Assembly: GCA_016415585.1 (NCBI GenBank)
Contig: CP066552.1
Span: 3,410,001-3,474,000, forward strand
Reading direction: 5' to 3'
Length of the DNA stretch: 64,000 nucleotides
Source: Pectobacterium carotovorum
Lineage (GTDB): Bacteria; Pseudomonadota; Gammaproteobacteria; Enterobacterales; Enterobacteriaceae
Position 1 is the first letter of the stretch; each line of letters begins with the position of its first letter. A model generated the notes under the pieces. It saw nothing but the letters and a program-made list of their open reading frames with translations. It did no database searches and was not told the origin of the DNA. A program made the position numbers and the translations under genes. Shown one piece after another: positions 38,275-47,605 of this stretch.

Positions 38275-39710
38275 ACATCTCTCCCGACAAACATATGTCT
38301 ATTGAATTAAATCCACATTTAGCTTAACTACCTTAAAGAGTATTAACGATAATGGAGAATCATAAAACGACATTCAGCATATGACATTCGGCATATAGAC
38401 AACGACAAAAAAAAATTATATTTTGTACGTTTCATCTCCCATTAATTCATTTTTACTATCTATAGGACAATATTAAAAATATAACCATCAATCCAATTTA
38501 ACCGTGTGGACCAAGGGATGCCCTCAGTTATATAATCTTCTGATTAGATATGGATACAGGCTCATTTCACTATCGAAAGATAATTTTGGGTAGTGTTCTC
38601 ATAACAGATAACAATCCGCAGCATTTTAAAAAAATCAAAACATACTTCGGAAATATTGCGAAATTTGGATGATTCCATATCAATTTGACATTTCTTACGC
38701 CCCCCCCCCCTCTTTCACATTGATTTCATAAGACATAGTGAATTTCACTCGTTGCTTTTTTAACACATTGCGCAAAATATTGGAGGAAACGCCTTGTCCG
38801 TAAGCCCCGCCCCCCCAGCGCTTGCGATAGCCACAGTTACGGATTCCACCAATACCTCCCGAACCGTTTACCAGCCCAATATCTCATTAATGGCCTTCTG
38901 CAATTACACACAAGGACGACGAATTTTTTGCAAGTATGCATGAGAAGCAAGAGCGACATCAGTACCTGTTAGGATCAGAAAACCTGTAGGTAAAAACATT
39001 ATTCATATGAAAAACAACAACATTATTACAAAAAAATCTATCAAAAAACAGCCTGGGCCTATTTACTCCCTAATGTCAGTCAAATGGCGGATGTTTTTTT
39101 TATCCACTACCTCTAAATTAATTGATGCCCACAACGTACCTTCATCATAAAAAAATAAAAATGTAATGCATCAATTCATAATTATTTTTATAAATCAATA
39201 AAATAGCCACAAAAATATGATCGAAATCACATTATGGAGAAGATGATACTTGACGGCATTTACATGATCTTACGTATGTTATGCATTGATTGATAAAAAA
39301 TTGACAAGGCTAAAGCTAACTAAGAATCACGATCCGATCAGAAAATAAAATTTAGGATATGTTCACCTGATAGAATTATCCAAAGATATCTTAAAAAACA
39401 CTATATCTGGGTATAGAAAAAATATTCATAAAAAATTACAGGCGAACATCTATATTATTGTAATAAAAACTTGCTATCAGAATTTTTACACATTATTTTC
39501 AAAACTATAAATCACGGTTCTCTTTAAAAACCTAACACTTTAAATTTAAAAAAACATAAAATAATTGCAGAAAAATGGAAACGAAGAAAAATATTCATAA
39601 CAAATAAATTTCGATAAAAAAATAAATTATATAAAACAAACCAACGCTACCAATCGGAATCAATTACATGTCAAACTTCATTTAAATTAAGAAATAAAAA
39701 AGGATAAAAA
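38275..39710. other. 1.4 kb AT-rich region with little coding potential
   Basis: Very AT-rich sequence apart from a GC-richer island at 38757-38880 (listed as a possible IS remnant). An 11-base C tract lies at 38700-38710. A 47-codon frame at 39007-39150 lacks a ribosome site and is not called. Promoters of the flanking genes must lie here, and the long AT-rich leader before 39711 is typical of xenogeneic, H-NS-silenced DNA; that is inference. Confidence 0.55.
38730..38883 (-). pseudogene. Possible IS1-family InsA remnant
   Basis: The minus strand has an open stretch reading LVNGSGGIGGIRNCGYRK... then GVSSNILRNVLKKQRVKF. The pattern NGSG-I-R followed by N-x-(L/V)-R-x-(V/T)-L-K-K recalls the helix-turn-helix of IS1-type InsA proteins, but spacing is disrupted by G-rich insertions. 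It is bounded by C7 and C11 tracts. Composition differs from the surrounding AT-rich DNA. Tentative. Confidence 0.3.
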
Positions 39711-40142
39711 ATGGATTCCACCGTAACATTAGACACTTATAATTTTATTATTAGTGAACTACTGGCAGCTATTTCAGGTTTATTTGGGGGGCTGAGCATT
39801 GCTTTTTTTTGGCAACCAAAGAAATTATATAGGTATGGAACATTTATTGCGGGCGTTATTATATGCTGTATAAGCATTACAGCCACTCTTGCACTTGTAG
39901 GTATGACTGCAAAAATTCTCCGTATGAACGCCAGTGATGTAGATACAGCAATGGGGTTAGGCTACCTCGTTGGAGCAATAAGCGTCGGCCTCATCGCTTT
40001 TTTAGCTAATTTTTTCAGCCATCGAGAAAACAAAGACATTCTAGACGTTGCAAGTGAATTGAAACAAGTAACGAAAGGAAACCTATCTAATAATCATTCA
40101 TCTGATAATTCACCGACTGATCCACCAAAGGAGGAAAACTAA
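39711..40142 (+). CDS. Small membrane protein, 143 residues, unknown
   Basis: Not recognised. Three predicted membrane helices, at about residues 12-33, 42-66 and 83-103, are followed by a polar, Ser/Asn/Asp-rich tail (about 40 residues). AAGGA precedes ATG 39711. It is one base from the next gene, and the end carries that gene's AAAGGAGG ribosome site, so the two form an operon. Low GC matches the inserted segment. The size and helix count could fit a holin-like or transport accessory protein, but nothing proves it. Confidence 0.7.
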   Translation: MDSTVTLDTYNFIISELLAAISGLFGGLSIAFFWQPKKLYRYGTFIAGVIICCISITATLALVGMTAKILRMNASDVDTAMGLGYLVGAISVGLIAFLANFFSHRENKDILDVASELKQVTKGNLSNNHSSDNSPTDPPKEEN

Positions 40143-40143
40143 C

Positions 40144-40452
40144 ATGGGTATAGAATGGTGGGGGTTTTTAACGCTAACACTGATCGACGTAATCATTTCT
40201 TTTTTTATTTTTACAGGAGCACTAAATAGGAGCGTATATACATTATCAGGATGGTATAAAGTTGGGTTAATTGCAATTGCATTTGGTTCTCTTTCTCAGG
40301 CAGCACTTAACCTTCCATTTTTGATACTCGGAAAGAGAATTTTTTCCAATACACTGCCATTCTGGATTTTGAAAGACATTGGCATCTTTATTATCGCATT
40401 TTTATATATTATTAATTCGAGAAAAAAAGGAAAAATGATAGAAAAAAATTAA
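40144..40452 (+). CDS. Small membrane protein, 102 residues, unknown
   Basis: Not recognised. It has hydrophobic stretches at about residues 5-26, 40-64 and 72-92, with a short lysine-rich C-terminus (RKKGKMIEKN). A perfect AAAGGAGG site lies upstream and it begins one base after the preceding stop. Probably acts with the preceding membrane protein. It ends 26 bases before the convergent tmcA stop. Confidence 0.7.
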   Translation: MGIEWWGFLTLTLIDVIISFFIFTGALNRSVYTLSGWYKVGLIAIAFGSLSQAALNLPFLILGKRIFSNTLPFWILKDIGIFIIAFLYIINSRKKGKMIEKN

Positions 40453-40478
40453 AGAAAACCCTACTTATTATTCTACAG

Positions 40479-42527
40479 TTAAATATTATAACATCCATTG
40501 ATGCCAGCGATAGCAACCTCTTTATTATAGTGATGTAGAGCGCTGGTGGTTTCTTCACGCCAGCGTTTTAAGAGTACTTTCCTACCAGTCAGCCCCAGCG
40601 TCGTGGCTATCTGCTCGCTTTCACCCGGCTTTTCCGCCAGCAGGCGTAACGCAGGCAGTGGCAATGCAGTGTGACTCAACAGGCGGCAAAGCGCAGCGAA
40701 GCTGGCCTCCATCGGCCGATGCGCAAACGCAAACCCCGCCAGCTCACGCCAGTCGTCTTCATCCAACTCGGTATTTTCTGTCTGCGGCAGCGCAAGGTTC
40801 AGCGGAATCAGGCGCTGTAACCAATACCAGTCACGCGCCAATTGCCGGCTTCCCTGCTCCGCCAGTCTATGTCCCGCTTCACTCAGCGGCAGTATCGCCA
40901 TCGCACTGTAACAGCCGCTGCTGGCTTCAAGATGGCTACCGATACGCACCAGTTGAAACCCACACGACTGCCAGAATGCCCATAGCTCTGGCTGATAGCC
41001 GAAGCTAACCGACAGGTAATCCAGCGCCTGTCGCTGTGCCTCACACATCTGTTCAGCAATTAACGCGCGACCAATCCCCTGTCGGCGATATGACGATGCC
41101 ACCGCAATCCGGCTCACGCGGCGAGCACGTAGCGTTGGTGCATACCATAGCCCGGCGTGTGCCGCCAGCGACTGCGCCACCAGATTACCACGCGGGCGTC
41201 GCCGTCCGGCCCACACCTCATGTGCCAGTGAGGCAGACAGTCCACCCTCCTCCACCAGCCACAGTACACCACCAATCTCGCCCGCCATCTGTGCGCTGGC
41301 AATATGCATGCCCGGCGCATCCATCAGACGGCGCAAATCCAGCGGCGAGGTACGGTAATGCGCACTGCACAAAAGCGCGTAGCACCACGTCAGGCGGTCA
41401 GGATGTGTCAGCCAGTCGTCAGCGCGTTCGATTCGACTTTCCAACGCAGAAGAGGGAATAGGCCGATCGGGCTGTTGCGGGGAATGAAACGCTTCGGGCT
41501 CGCTGAATAGCAGCGCCTTATCCAACACCCGCTCCAGCGGATCGTTAACGGCCCAGCGCAAAGGTTCGTCCAGCGTAAATGCCCGCCACTGCGGCAGCGT
41601 CGCACAAAATTTGAGAAGAAATCCCCGTCCAGTGCCTTCATACCCTTGCACCGTCGTGGTCATCAGAATACGGGAAAAATACGGTAACAGCGCGGAGAGC
41701 ACGGAAGACGGGATCGCCGCCGCTTCATCAATTAACAACCAGTCGACACGGGGTGCACCGTGAAGGCGGCAGTGTTCCAGCAGCGCATCCGGTGCCCAGA
41801 ATGGCACATCGGCACGCGCATGCTGTTGCAGGATATCCGCCGCCGCGCGGGAAGGTGCGGTGATCCAGCAGGCACCGAGACTCCGCTGCGTCAGCATTCC
41901 CGCCAGCGCCGATTTCCCTCGTCCGCGCGGGGCGGTAATCACCAATACGCCGGACTCGATGGCGTTCAGTTCATGCAAAATATGCTGCTGTTGCGCGGTC
42001 GGTTCACCGCTAGCTGGCTGCCAGTCCGATCGCGCGGCCAATGGCCGAATCACGAATGCCTGATCCTGCTGCCAGAGAACGACGTCCTCATCGGCCAACA
42101 GCTGGCGCTGGAAATGTTGAATAAAGTGCGGGGTAGCAATCGGCTGTTCTTGTTCGCTCCAGCGCAGGCTGTCTTGATCTGGCTGTGTCGGCCATGCCTG
42201 CCACGACGGCACCAGCATAATCAGCCAGCTACCGGCCTGTAGCGTGCCTGACAGCATCGCCAGCGCTTCGACATCCACGCCGCTACGTGCATCAAACACC
42301 GCGTGAAGAAACTCCCGCCCCAGCAGCGTCCGCACTCGACTGGCTGGCAGTGCGGTGACGGAATCAGGCGCGTGTTCGCTAACCCACAGCCAGCCGCCGG
42401 ACAATTGACCACTGAGCGCCAACGCCCGTTCTTCACACCAGTTCGCTTCACCACTCAGCACCAGCAATCGCCGGACACCATAGCGCTGCTGCTGGCGTTG
42501 GCTGTGGAGAAAATCACGCAACATCAT
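40479..42527 (-). CDS. tmcA: tRNA(Met) cytidine acetyltransferase
   Basis: Makes N4-acetylcytidine at the wobble position of elongator tRNA-Met using acetyl-CoA and ATP. The 682-residue product has a helicase-like ATPase core (Walker A APRGRGKSALAG, LLIDEAAAIP) and a GNAT acetyltransferase domain (SSYRRQGIGRALI). ATG 42527 puts GVRRLLVLSGE at the same distance from the start as in E. coli. The last 20 or so residues differ from the 36.9 kb remnant and are encoded by the inserted segment. It follows yeaL by 17 bases. Confidence 0.94.
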   Translation of the reverse strand: MMLRDFLHSQRQQQRYGVRRLLVLSGEANWCEERALALSGQLSGGWLWVSEHAPDSVTALPASRVRTLLGREFLHAVFDARSGVDVEALAMLSGTLQAGSWLIMLVPSWQAWPTQPDQDSLRWSEQEQPIATPHFIQHFQRQLLADEDVVLWQQDQAFVIRPLAARSDWQPASGEPTAQQQHILHELNAIESGVLVITAPRGRGKSALAGMLTQRSLGACWITAPSRAAADILQQHARADVPFWAPDALLEHCRLHGAPRVDWLLIDEAAAIPSSVLSALLPYFSRILMTTTVQGYEGTGRGFLLKFCATLPQWRAFTLDEPLRWAVNDPLERVLDKALLFSEPEAFHSPQQPDRPIPSSALESRIERADDWLTHPDRLTWCYALLCSAHYRTSPLDLRRLMDAPGMHIASAQMAGEIGGVLWLVEEGGLSASLAHEVWAGRRRPRGNLVAQSLAAHAGLWYAPTLRARRVSRIAVASSYRRQGIGRALIAEQMCEAQRQALDYLSVSFGYQPELWAFWQSCGFQLVRIGSHLEASSGCYSAMAILPLSEAGHRLAEQGSRQLARDWYWLQRLIPLNLALPQTENTELDEDDWRELAGFAFAHRPMEASFAALCRLLSHTALPLPALRLLAEKPGESEQIATTLGLTGRKVLLKRWREETTSALHHYNKEVAIAGINGCYNI

Positions 42528-42544
42528 CACACGCGCCGAATCAA

Positions 42545-42997
42545 TCAGGTCTTGCCGATCAGCAGAGAAAGTAGCCCTGCGGCGATCAGCGGACCAACCG
42601 GAACGCCACGAAACAGCGCCACGCCCATGACCGTTCCCACCAACAGCCCGGCCACAACGGAGGGCTGATTGCTCATCAGCGACACGCCGCGTCCACCGAG
42701 CCAGGACACGGCAACACCAATGAGGATCGCCAGCAGGGATTTCCAGTGCAGGAAGGAATGCATCACTTCGCTGGCGGTAATTTTTCCGCTGGCAATCGGT
42801 GCCATCACACCAATCGTCAGAATGACGATACCGATGCTCAGGCCGTATTTTTCCACCCACGGGAAATAGCTATTCAAAGGCGTGATGCGTATCGCCAGCA
42901 AAACCAGAATCGCCAGTGTGACGGTCATGTTGTGGCTGATGATACCCAGCCCCGCCAGGACGAGCAGAATTAACAATGTCGGATCGAAGTAAGCCAT
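42545..42997 (-). CDS. yeaL: DUF441 (UPF0756) membrane protein YeaL
   Basis: 150-residue inner-membrane protein with four or five helices, closely matching E. coli Yea[29 protein letters not shown] and [12 protein letters not shown] are all present. Function unknown. ATG 42997 aligns with the family start; an upstream reading adds unrelated residues. In E. coli yeaL is elsewhere, so its place between purC and tmcA is lineage-specific. Confidence 0.93.
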   Translation of the reverse strand: MAYFDPTLLILLVLAGLGIISHNMTVTLAILVLLAIRITPLNSYFPWVEKYGLSIGIVILTIGVMAPIASGKITASEVMHSFLHWKSLLAILIGVAVSWLGGRGVSLMSNQPSVVAGLLVGTVMGVALFRGVPVGPLIAAGLLSLLIGKT

Positions 42998-43161
42998 GGA
43001 TGCGAGTCTGTAGAGAGTAGTCAGGTTGCGCGTTAAGCAAACCGCGATGATAGCATTAATCGGCGTCAAGGGCAGGAATCGAAATAAGAGGTAGGTCAGC
43101 AAACCATTCAGCCAGAGACGAGAAGAGAAAGGCTGTTGTTCGAGAGAAAAATAGATAAAAC

Positions 43162-43199
43162 ATTCAGGCCGTCAGCCTATCGCCGACTGGCGACCTGAA
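43162..43199 (-). terminator. Possible terminator of purC
   Basis: Outer arms TTCAGG / CCTGAA with an imperfect inner stem, followed on the minus strand by a T-rich stretch. Moderate quality. Confidence 0.4.
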
Positions 43200-43216
43200 C
43201 GTAAACGATTGCGCAA

Positions 43217-43930
43217 TTAGTCTAATTTTACACCGATACGGTGCGCAACTTCTTCATACGCTTCAATCAAGCCACCGAGGCTCTGACGGAAACGGTCTTT
43301 GTCCATTTTGTTCAGCGTTTCTTTGTCCCACAGGCGGCTGCCGTCTGGTGAGAACTCATCACCCAGCACAACTTCCCCTTTGAACAGACCAAACTCCAGC
43401 TTGAAATCGACCAGAATCAGCCCAGCGTCGCCAAACAGTTTGCTCAGCACGTCGTTCGCCTTGTAGCTCAGCTCTTTCATGCGAGCCAGATTCTCTTCAT
43501 TCACCCAGCCGAACGTCTTGCAGTAAGATTCGTTCACCATCGGGTCATGCATTTCATCGTTTTTCAGGAACAGATCGAACAACGGCGGGTTCAGCTCGAT
43601 GCCTTCTTCGATACCCAGACGTTTTACCAGCGATCCCGCCGCACGGTTGCGCACGACACACTCGACCGGCACCATCTCCAGCTTTTTCACCAGCACTTCA
43701 TTGTCAGACAGCAGGCTCACCATTTGGGTTGGGATTCCTGCTTCTTCCAGTTTGCTCATGATGAAATGGTTGAATTTGTTATTCACCATTCCTTTACGGT
43801 CAAACTGTTCAATGCGTGCACCGTCTCCTGCTGATGTATCATTGCGGAACTCCAGCACCAGTAGATCGGGATCTTCGGTGGTGTAGACGGTTTTCGCCTT
43901 TCCACGATACAGCTCAGCTAGCTTTTGCAT
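43217..43930 (-). CDS. purC: SAICAR synthetase
   Basis: Phosphoribosylaminoimidazole-succinocarboxamide synthase, an ATP-dependent ligase of purine synthesis. The 237-residue product has the usual enterobacterial length and conserved segments [32 protein letters not shown] and LVDFKLEFG. It starts [12 protein letters not shown] candidate PurR operator lies about 60 bases upstream. bamC and dapA follow upstream on the same strand, as in E. coli. Confidence 0.97.
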   Translation of the reverse strand: MQKLAELYRGKAKTVYTTEDPDLLVLEFRNDTSAGDGARIEQFDRKGMVNNKFNHFIMSKLEEAGIPTQMVSLLSDNEVLVKKLEMVPVECVVRNRAAGSLVKRLGIEEGIELNPPLFDLFLKNDEMHDPMVNESYCKTFGWVNEENLARMKELSYKANDVLSKLFGDAGLILVDFKLEFGLFKGEVVLGDEFSPDGSRLWDKETLNKMDKDRFRQSLGGLIEAYEEVAHRIGVKLD

Positions 43931-43985
43931 CTTTAATTACTCCACACAGTGAGGGTCAACAAGTACGACCCGATATTTAACGCTT

Positions 43986-44001
43986 CCCCGAACGGTTGCC
44001 G
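43986..44001 (-). promoter_or_regulatory. Candidate PurR operator of purC
   Basis: Minus-strand CGGCAACCGTTCGGGG keeps the central CG and flanking CAA/TT of the ACGCAAACGTTTGCGT consensus, about 10 of 16 positions. Position before purC fits. Confidence 0.45.
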
Positions 44002-44040
44002 ATAGCGCCCGTCAATTCGGGTAGAGATTGTTGAATGAAG

Positions 44041-44063
44041 AAGGGCCGGATAATCCGACCCTT
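44041..44063 (-). terminator. Terminator after bamC
   Basis: Stem AAGGGCCGGAT / ATCCGACCCTT with one G-U pair on the minus strand, located between the bamC stop and purC promoter region. Confidence 0.75.
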
Positions 44064-44073
44064 GGTTTATGCG

Positions 44074-45111
44074 TTATTTACTGAATGCCGCCTGGAATAC
44101 GGCCACCAGCGCATCGTTCTGAGACTGGGTTAGCGTATGCCCTTTGGAATCGATAAATTGCAGACTGCTGCGGTTATCTAAATCGCCGACCTGCAATTTG
44201 TAATCGCCGTTAGGCAGTTCAGGATTTTTCGCACCCAGGTCATCCCAGGTTCCGCCGCTCGGCGCTCTATACTTGACAGAAACCGAACCCTGCGGACGGC
44301 TGCGATCGCTAACTTCCATTCCGATTTTACTCAGCGCGGTTGGCAGACGATCCCACACAACGGTATACGGGCCGCGCACAATCAGCAGTGGCAAGCCTGT
44401 GTCATCTGCTCCGCTCTGCACATCCAGCGAACCGATGGTGCGGTTTGCCAGTGCGTTTTCGCGAACAGTTGCCTGAGCATCCAGATCATTACTGAGTGCA
44501 TTCAGCATCAGACCAGTGTAGCGCTGAGCCTGATCGCTCGTCGTCACTGGCTGACCATTCAGCTGTAATCCCAGCAGTTTCACAATCAGAGCAACCTGAT
44601 AACCCTGCTGCTGCACGGAAATCTGATAACGCCCCTGATACGGTACGTTTTCATCTTCACGCGGCCATGAGATCCAGTCGGTCGTCAGCGTTTGGCTGGC
44701 ATCCTGACGGCTGGCAATCGTGTATGCTTTATCTTGCAGCACGCGGATAACCTGCGACCAGAGCTGGCTGTTTTGCGCGCTGTTTTCTAACAACAGCGTT
44801 GCCGTATCTCCTGAGATCTGGGTACGGGAACCATTCAACAAAGCCAATGGCTGCACAGGAGGACGAATATCCAGCGCCTTGCCAACCGCGCCATTCAGGA
44901 TCACTGGCGGTATATCATAATCCCCGTTCTGCACCGGTAAAATCATCCCGGCAGGCGTATTCAGTGCATGTAGCTCCGGTGCCTTCAGATAGGATTCATC
45001 GCCACTGACCTGACGCTTATAGCGCTGATCGCTGGAACAAGCCGCAAGCAACATCATGAGTGATATGCCAACGACTTTCGCCACCATCGACTTTTGTAAT
45101 GAATAACTCAT
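44074..45111 (-). CDS. bamC: Outer-membrane assembly lipoprotein BamC
   Basis: Lipoprotein subunit of the BAM complex that inserts beta-barrel proteins. The 345-residue product has a lipobox ending at Cys25 (LLAAC), an unstructured N-terminal segment that binds BamD ([17 protein letters not shown]), and two helix-grip domains. It is downstream of dapA with a 16-base gap, the conserved dapA-bamC order. Confidence 0.95.
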   Translation of the reverse strand: MSYSLQKSMVAKVVGISLMMLLAACSSDQRYKRQVSGDESYLKAPELHALNTPAGMILPVQNGDYDIPPVILNGAVGKALDIRPPVQPLALLNGSRTQISGDTATLLLENSAQNSQLWSQVIRVLQDKAYTIASRQDASQTLTTDWISWPREDENVPYQGRYQISVQQQGYQVALIVKLLGLQLNGQPVTTSDQAQRYTGLMLNALSNDLDAQATVRENALANRTIGSLDVQSGADDTGLPLLIVRGPYTVVWDRLPTALSKIGMEVSDRSRPQGSVSVKYRAPSGGTWDDLGAKNPELPNGDYKLQVGDLDNRSSLQFIDSKGHTLTQSQNDALVAVFQAAFSK

Positions 45112-45127
45112 TAAATCTCCCTAACGA

Positions 45128-46006
45128 TTACAGCAAACCCGCTTGCTTAAGTGCTTGCCCCATCACCGTGCAGCCGGAATCGGTCAGCGGTGTCATCGGC
45201 AGGCGCAGCGTATCGGTCGCCATGAGTCCCAATTCCTTACAGGCCCACTTCACCGGAATAGGATTGGGTTCAACAAATAATTTCTGATGCAGTGGCATCA
45301 GGCGCTGATTTAAACGGCGCGCTTCGACAAAATTGCCCTGCACCGCCAGCTTGCAAAGTTCCGCCATTTCGCGTGCAGCAATGTTCGCCGTCACGGAAAT
45401 CACACCGTTACCGCCGAGTTGCATAAAGTCCAGACCGCTAGCGTCATCGCCGCTCAGCAAAATGAAGTCTTCACTAACCAGCTCTTGGATCTGGCTTACC
45501 CGACTTAAGTTCCCCGTCGCTTCTTTAATTGCGACAATATTTTTCACTTCGGACAAACGGGCAACGGTTTCCGGCAGCATGTCACAGCCGGTGCGGGAAG
45601 GTACGTTATACAGGATTTGCGGCAGATCGGTATGCTCGGCAATCGCTTTGAAGTGCTGGTACAGGCCTTCCTGCGTCGGTTTATTGTAGTACGGCGTGAC
45701 CGTCAGGCAGCCAACAACACCGGTGCCATGAAAGCGTTTGGTCAGTGAAACGCCTTCAGCGGTAGCATTCGCACCGGTTCCAGCGATGATAGGAATACGT
45801 CCGTCGCTCAGTTCCAGCGTCATCAGCACGACATCGCCATGCTCGTCGTGGCTCAGCGTGGCGGATTCCCCCGTCGTGCCGACAGAGACAATCGCCGATG
45901 TACCGCTAGCGACATGATAATCAATCAGTTTTTTCAAGCTCGCCCGATCGACGGCGCCTTTGGCGTCCATCGGCGTAACTAGCGCAACAATACTTCCCGT
46001 AAACAT
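45128..46006 (-). CDS. dapA: 4-hydroxy-tetrahydrodipicolinate synthase
   Basis: Condenses pyruvate and aspartate semialdehyde, the first committed step to diaminopimelate and lysine. The 292-residue TIM-barrel protein has the Schiff-base lysine in [10 protein letters not shown], the catalytic tyrosine in [10 protein letters not shown], and [12 protein letters not shown] 46006 is chosen because GGAGGGG lies seven bases upstream and the protein then begins [14 protein letters not shown] like E. coli. dapE lies about 30 kb away in the same window. Confidence 0.96.
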   Translation of the reverse strand: MFTGSIVALVTPMDAKGAVDRASLKKLIDYHVASGTSAIVSVGTTGESATLSHDEHGDVVLMTLELSDGRIPIIAGTGANATAEGVSLTKRFHGTGVVGCLTVTPYYNKPTQEGLYQHFKAIAEHTDLPQILYNVPSRTGCDMLPETVARLSEVKNIVAIKEATGNLSRVSQIQELVSEDFILLSGDDASGLDFMQLGGNGVISVTANIAAREMAELCKLAVQGNFVEARRLNQRLMPLHQKLFVEPNPIPVKWACKELGLMATDTLRLPMTPLTDSGCTVMGQALKQAGLL

Positions 46007-46183
46007 TGGCCATCCCCTCCACAAACAAGTGCTTCATGGTACTTTTGACTTCTATGCAAAAGCAAGCGGACAAGGGCGTTGTAGGTGCTTGACGCAGGTT
46101 TTTTTATGACGCAGTAAACGAAATTAAAAATGCTTCTGACGTTTTGGGGAAATAGGCTGACAAGGATAGCTAAAAGTGCTCCC

Positions 46184-46265
46184 GTTTTTTACGGCGGGCT
46201 ATCCCTGCCCGCCGCCCTTCGGGCCGCCGCAAGCGGCGTTAAAAATTGCTCCGGGCAATTTTTTA
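46184..46265 (-). repeat. Modular palindromic repeat, copy A
   Basis: On the minus strand: an AAAATTGC..GCAATTTTT palindrome, AACGCCGCTTGCGGCGG, CCCGAAGGG, then a GCGGGC..GCCCGC palindrome and CCGTAAAAAAC. Related copies lie at 53587, 53711, 54529 and 61919. It sits in the divergent gap between dapA and gcvR; the rest of that gap presumably holds both promoters. Confidence 0.75.
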
Positions 46266-46303
46266 TGTTTACCATGTGATTAATGGGAAAAAAGACAGGA
46301 AGC

Positions 46304-46858
46304 ATGATGTTGCCAAGCTCACAAGAACACTATCTGGTTATTACCGCGCTGGGAGTTGATCGTCCCGGTATTGTCAATGCGATTACCCGCCACGTCAGTA
46401 GCTGTGGCTGTAACATCGAAGATAGCCGTCTTGCCATGCTGGGCAAAGAGTTCACCTTCATTATGCTGCTGTCCGGCAGTTGGAACGCGATAACGCTGAT
46501 TGAATCGACCCTGCCGCTGAAAGGCGCAGAGATGGATTTGCTGATCGTGATGAAACGAACGGAGTCACAGGCCAGCCAGCCAACGCCCTCAACCGTCTGG
46601 GTGAAGGTTGACGTTGCCGACTCCCCTCACATCATTGAACGTTTTACCGATTTGTTCGATTCTCACCAGTTAAACATTGCTGAGCTGGTTTCAAAAACCC
46701 AGCCCGCCGAGGGTGACAAGCCGCCGCAGCTGTATATTCAGATTGCCGCACATAGCGCTGCCACGCTTGATAGCTCAATTATTGAGCCAGCCTTTCATCA
46801 GCTATGTACAGAATTGCACGCACAAGGCAGTATTAGCGTCGTTAACTATGCCCAATAG
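46304..46858 (+). CDS. gcvR: Glycine cleavage system regulator GcvR
   Basis: Two-ACT-domain protein that binds GcvA and prevents activation of the gcv operon when glycine is low. The 184-residue product carries segments almost identical to E. coli GcvR (ADRPGIVN-like, HVSSCGCNIEDSRLAMLG, GSWNAITLIESTLPLKGAE). ATG 46304, with AGGAA just upstream, is chosen over 46283. Divergent from dapA and followed by bcp as in E. coli. Confidence 0.93.
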   Translation: MMLPSSQEHYLVITALGVDRPGIVNAITRHVSSCGCNIEDSRLAMLGKEFTFIMLLSGSWNAITLIESTLPLKGAEMDLLIVMKRTESQASQPTPSTVWVKVDVADSPHIIERFTDLFDSHQLNIAELVSKTQPAEGDKPPQLYIQIAAHSAATLDSSIIEPAFHQLCTELHAQGSISVVNYAQ

Positions 46859-46949
46859 TATTTGTGCCCAATAGCATAACGCTGCCATTATTATTGCAAA
46901 TAGAATGGGTATATCCACAGCATGAAGAGAAACAAGACGGAGAGTCGTG

Positions 46950-47417
46950 ATGAACACACTGAAAGCCGGTGATATTGCACCGAAATTTAGCTTGCCCGAC
47001 CAAGATGGCGAACAAGTAAATTTAACCGACTTCCAGGGACAGAAAGTGTTGGTGTATTTCTACCCTAAAGCAATGACGCCAGGATGCACCGTTCAGGCCT
47101 GCGGCCTGCGCGATAATATGGATGATTTGAAAAAATATGGCGTTGAAGTTCTCGGTATTAGCACGGACAAATCAGAAAAACTGTCCCGCTTCGTCGAGAA
47201 AGAAGTCTTAAATTTCACGCTACTTTCTGATGAAGATCATCAGGTTTCAGAAGGATTTGGCGTTTGGGGAGAAAAAACCTTCATGGGGAAAACCTATGAC
47301 GGTATTCATCGCATCAGCTTCCTGATCGACGAAAACGGCAAGGTAGAGAAGGTTTTTGACGACTTCAAAACCAGCAACCACCACGACATCGTTCTCGATT
47401 ATCTGAAAAACGCCTGA
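46950..47417 (+). CDS. bcp: Thiol peroxidase Bcp (peroxiredoxin Q)
   Basis: Atypical two-cysteine peroxiredoxin that reduces peroxides. The 155-residue product has peroxidatic Cys46 and resolving Cys51 in MTPGCTVQACGLRD. ATG 46950 matches the E. coli start; an in-frame GTG precedes it. Follows gcvR and ends at a strong terminator. Confidence 0.95.
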   Translation: MNTLKAGDIAPKFSLPDQDGEQVNLTDFQGQKVLVYFYPKAMTPGCTVQACGLRDNMDDLKKYGVEVLGISTDKSEKLSRFVEKEVLNFTLLSDEDHQVSEGFGVWGEKTFMGKTYDGIHRISFLIDENGKVEKVFDDFKTSNHHDIVLDYLKNA

Positions 47418-47438
47418 TTCGCGGTCTTTAGCTCGTCC

Positions 47439-47466
47439 ACCGGCACCGTCATACGTGCCGGTTTTC
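47439..47466 (+). terminator. Terminator after bcp
   Basis: Stem ACCGGCAC / GTGCCGGT with loop CGTCATAC, followed by TTTT. Confidence 0.88.
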
Positions 47467-47605
47467 CCTGTTATTCTCCCTCTTCATCACGTTTTTCCAT
47501 TTGGTCGTTTTCATTCCACCCTCATCTCTGCAATTTTGCTCACCGTAAGCCATATTATTGATGCACAATAGCCATGCTCATATCGCTAAGAGGTGAACCG
47601 CGCAG

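Noticed and set aside
39007..39150. 47-residue plus-strand open frame (MKNNNIITKKSIKKQ start)
   Set aside because: No ribosome site at a workable distance and no family; AT-rich DNA gives such frames by chance. Could be reconsidered with translation data.
42528..42860. N-terminal extension of tmcA into yeaL
   Set aside because: It reads another frame of yeaL with arginine- and tryptophan-rich nonsense; ATG 42527 aligns with E. coli TmcA.
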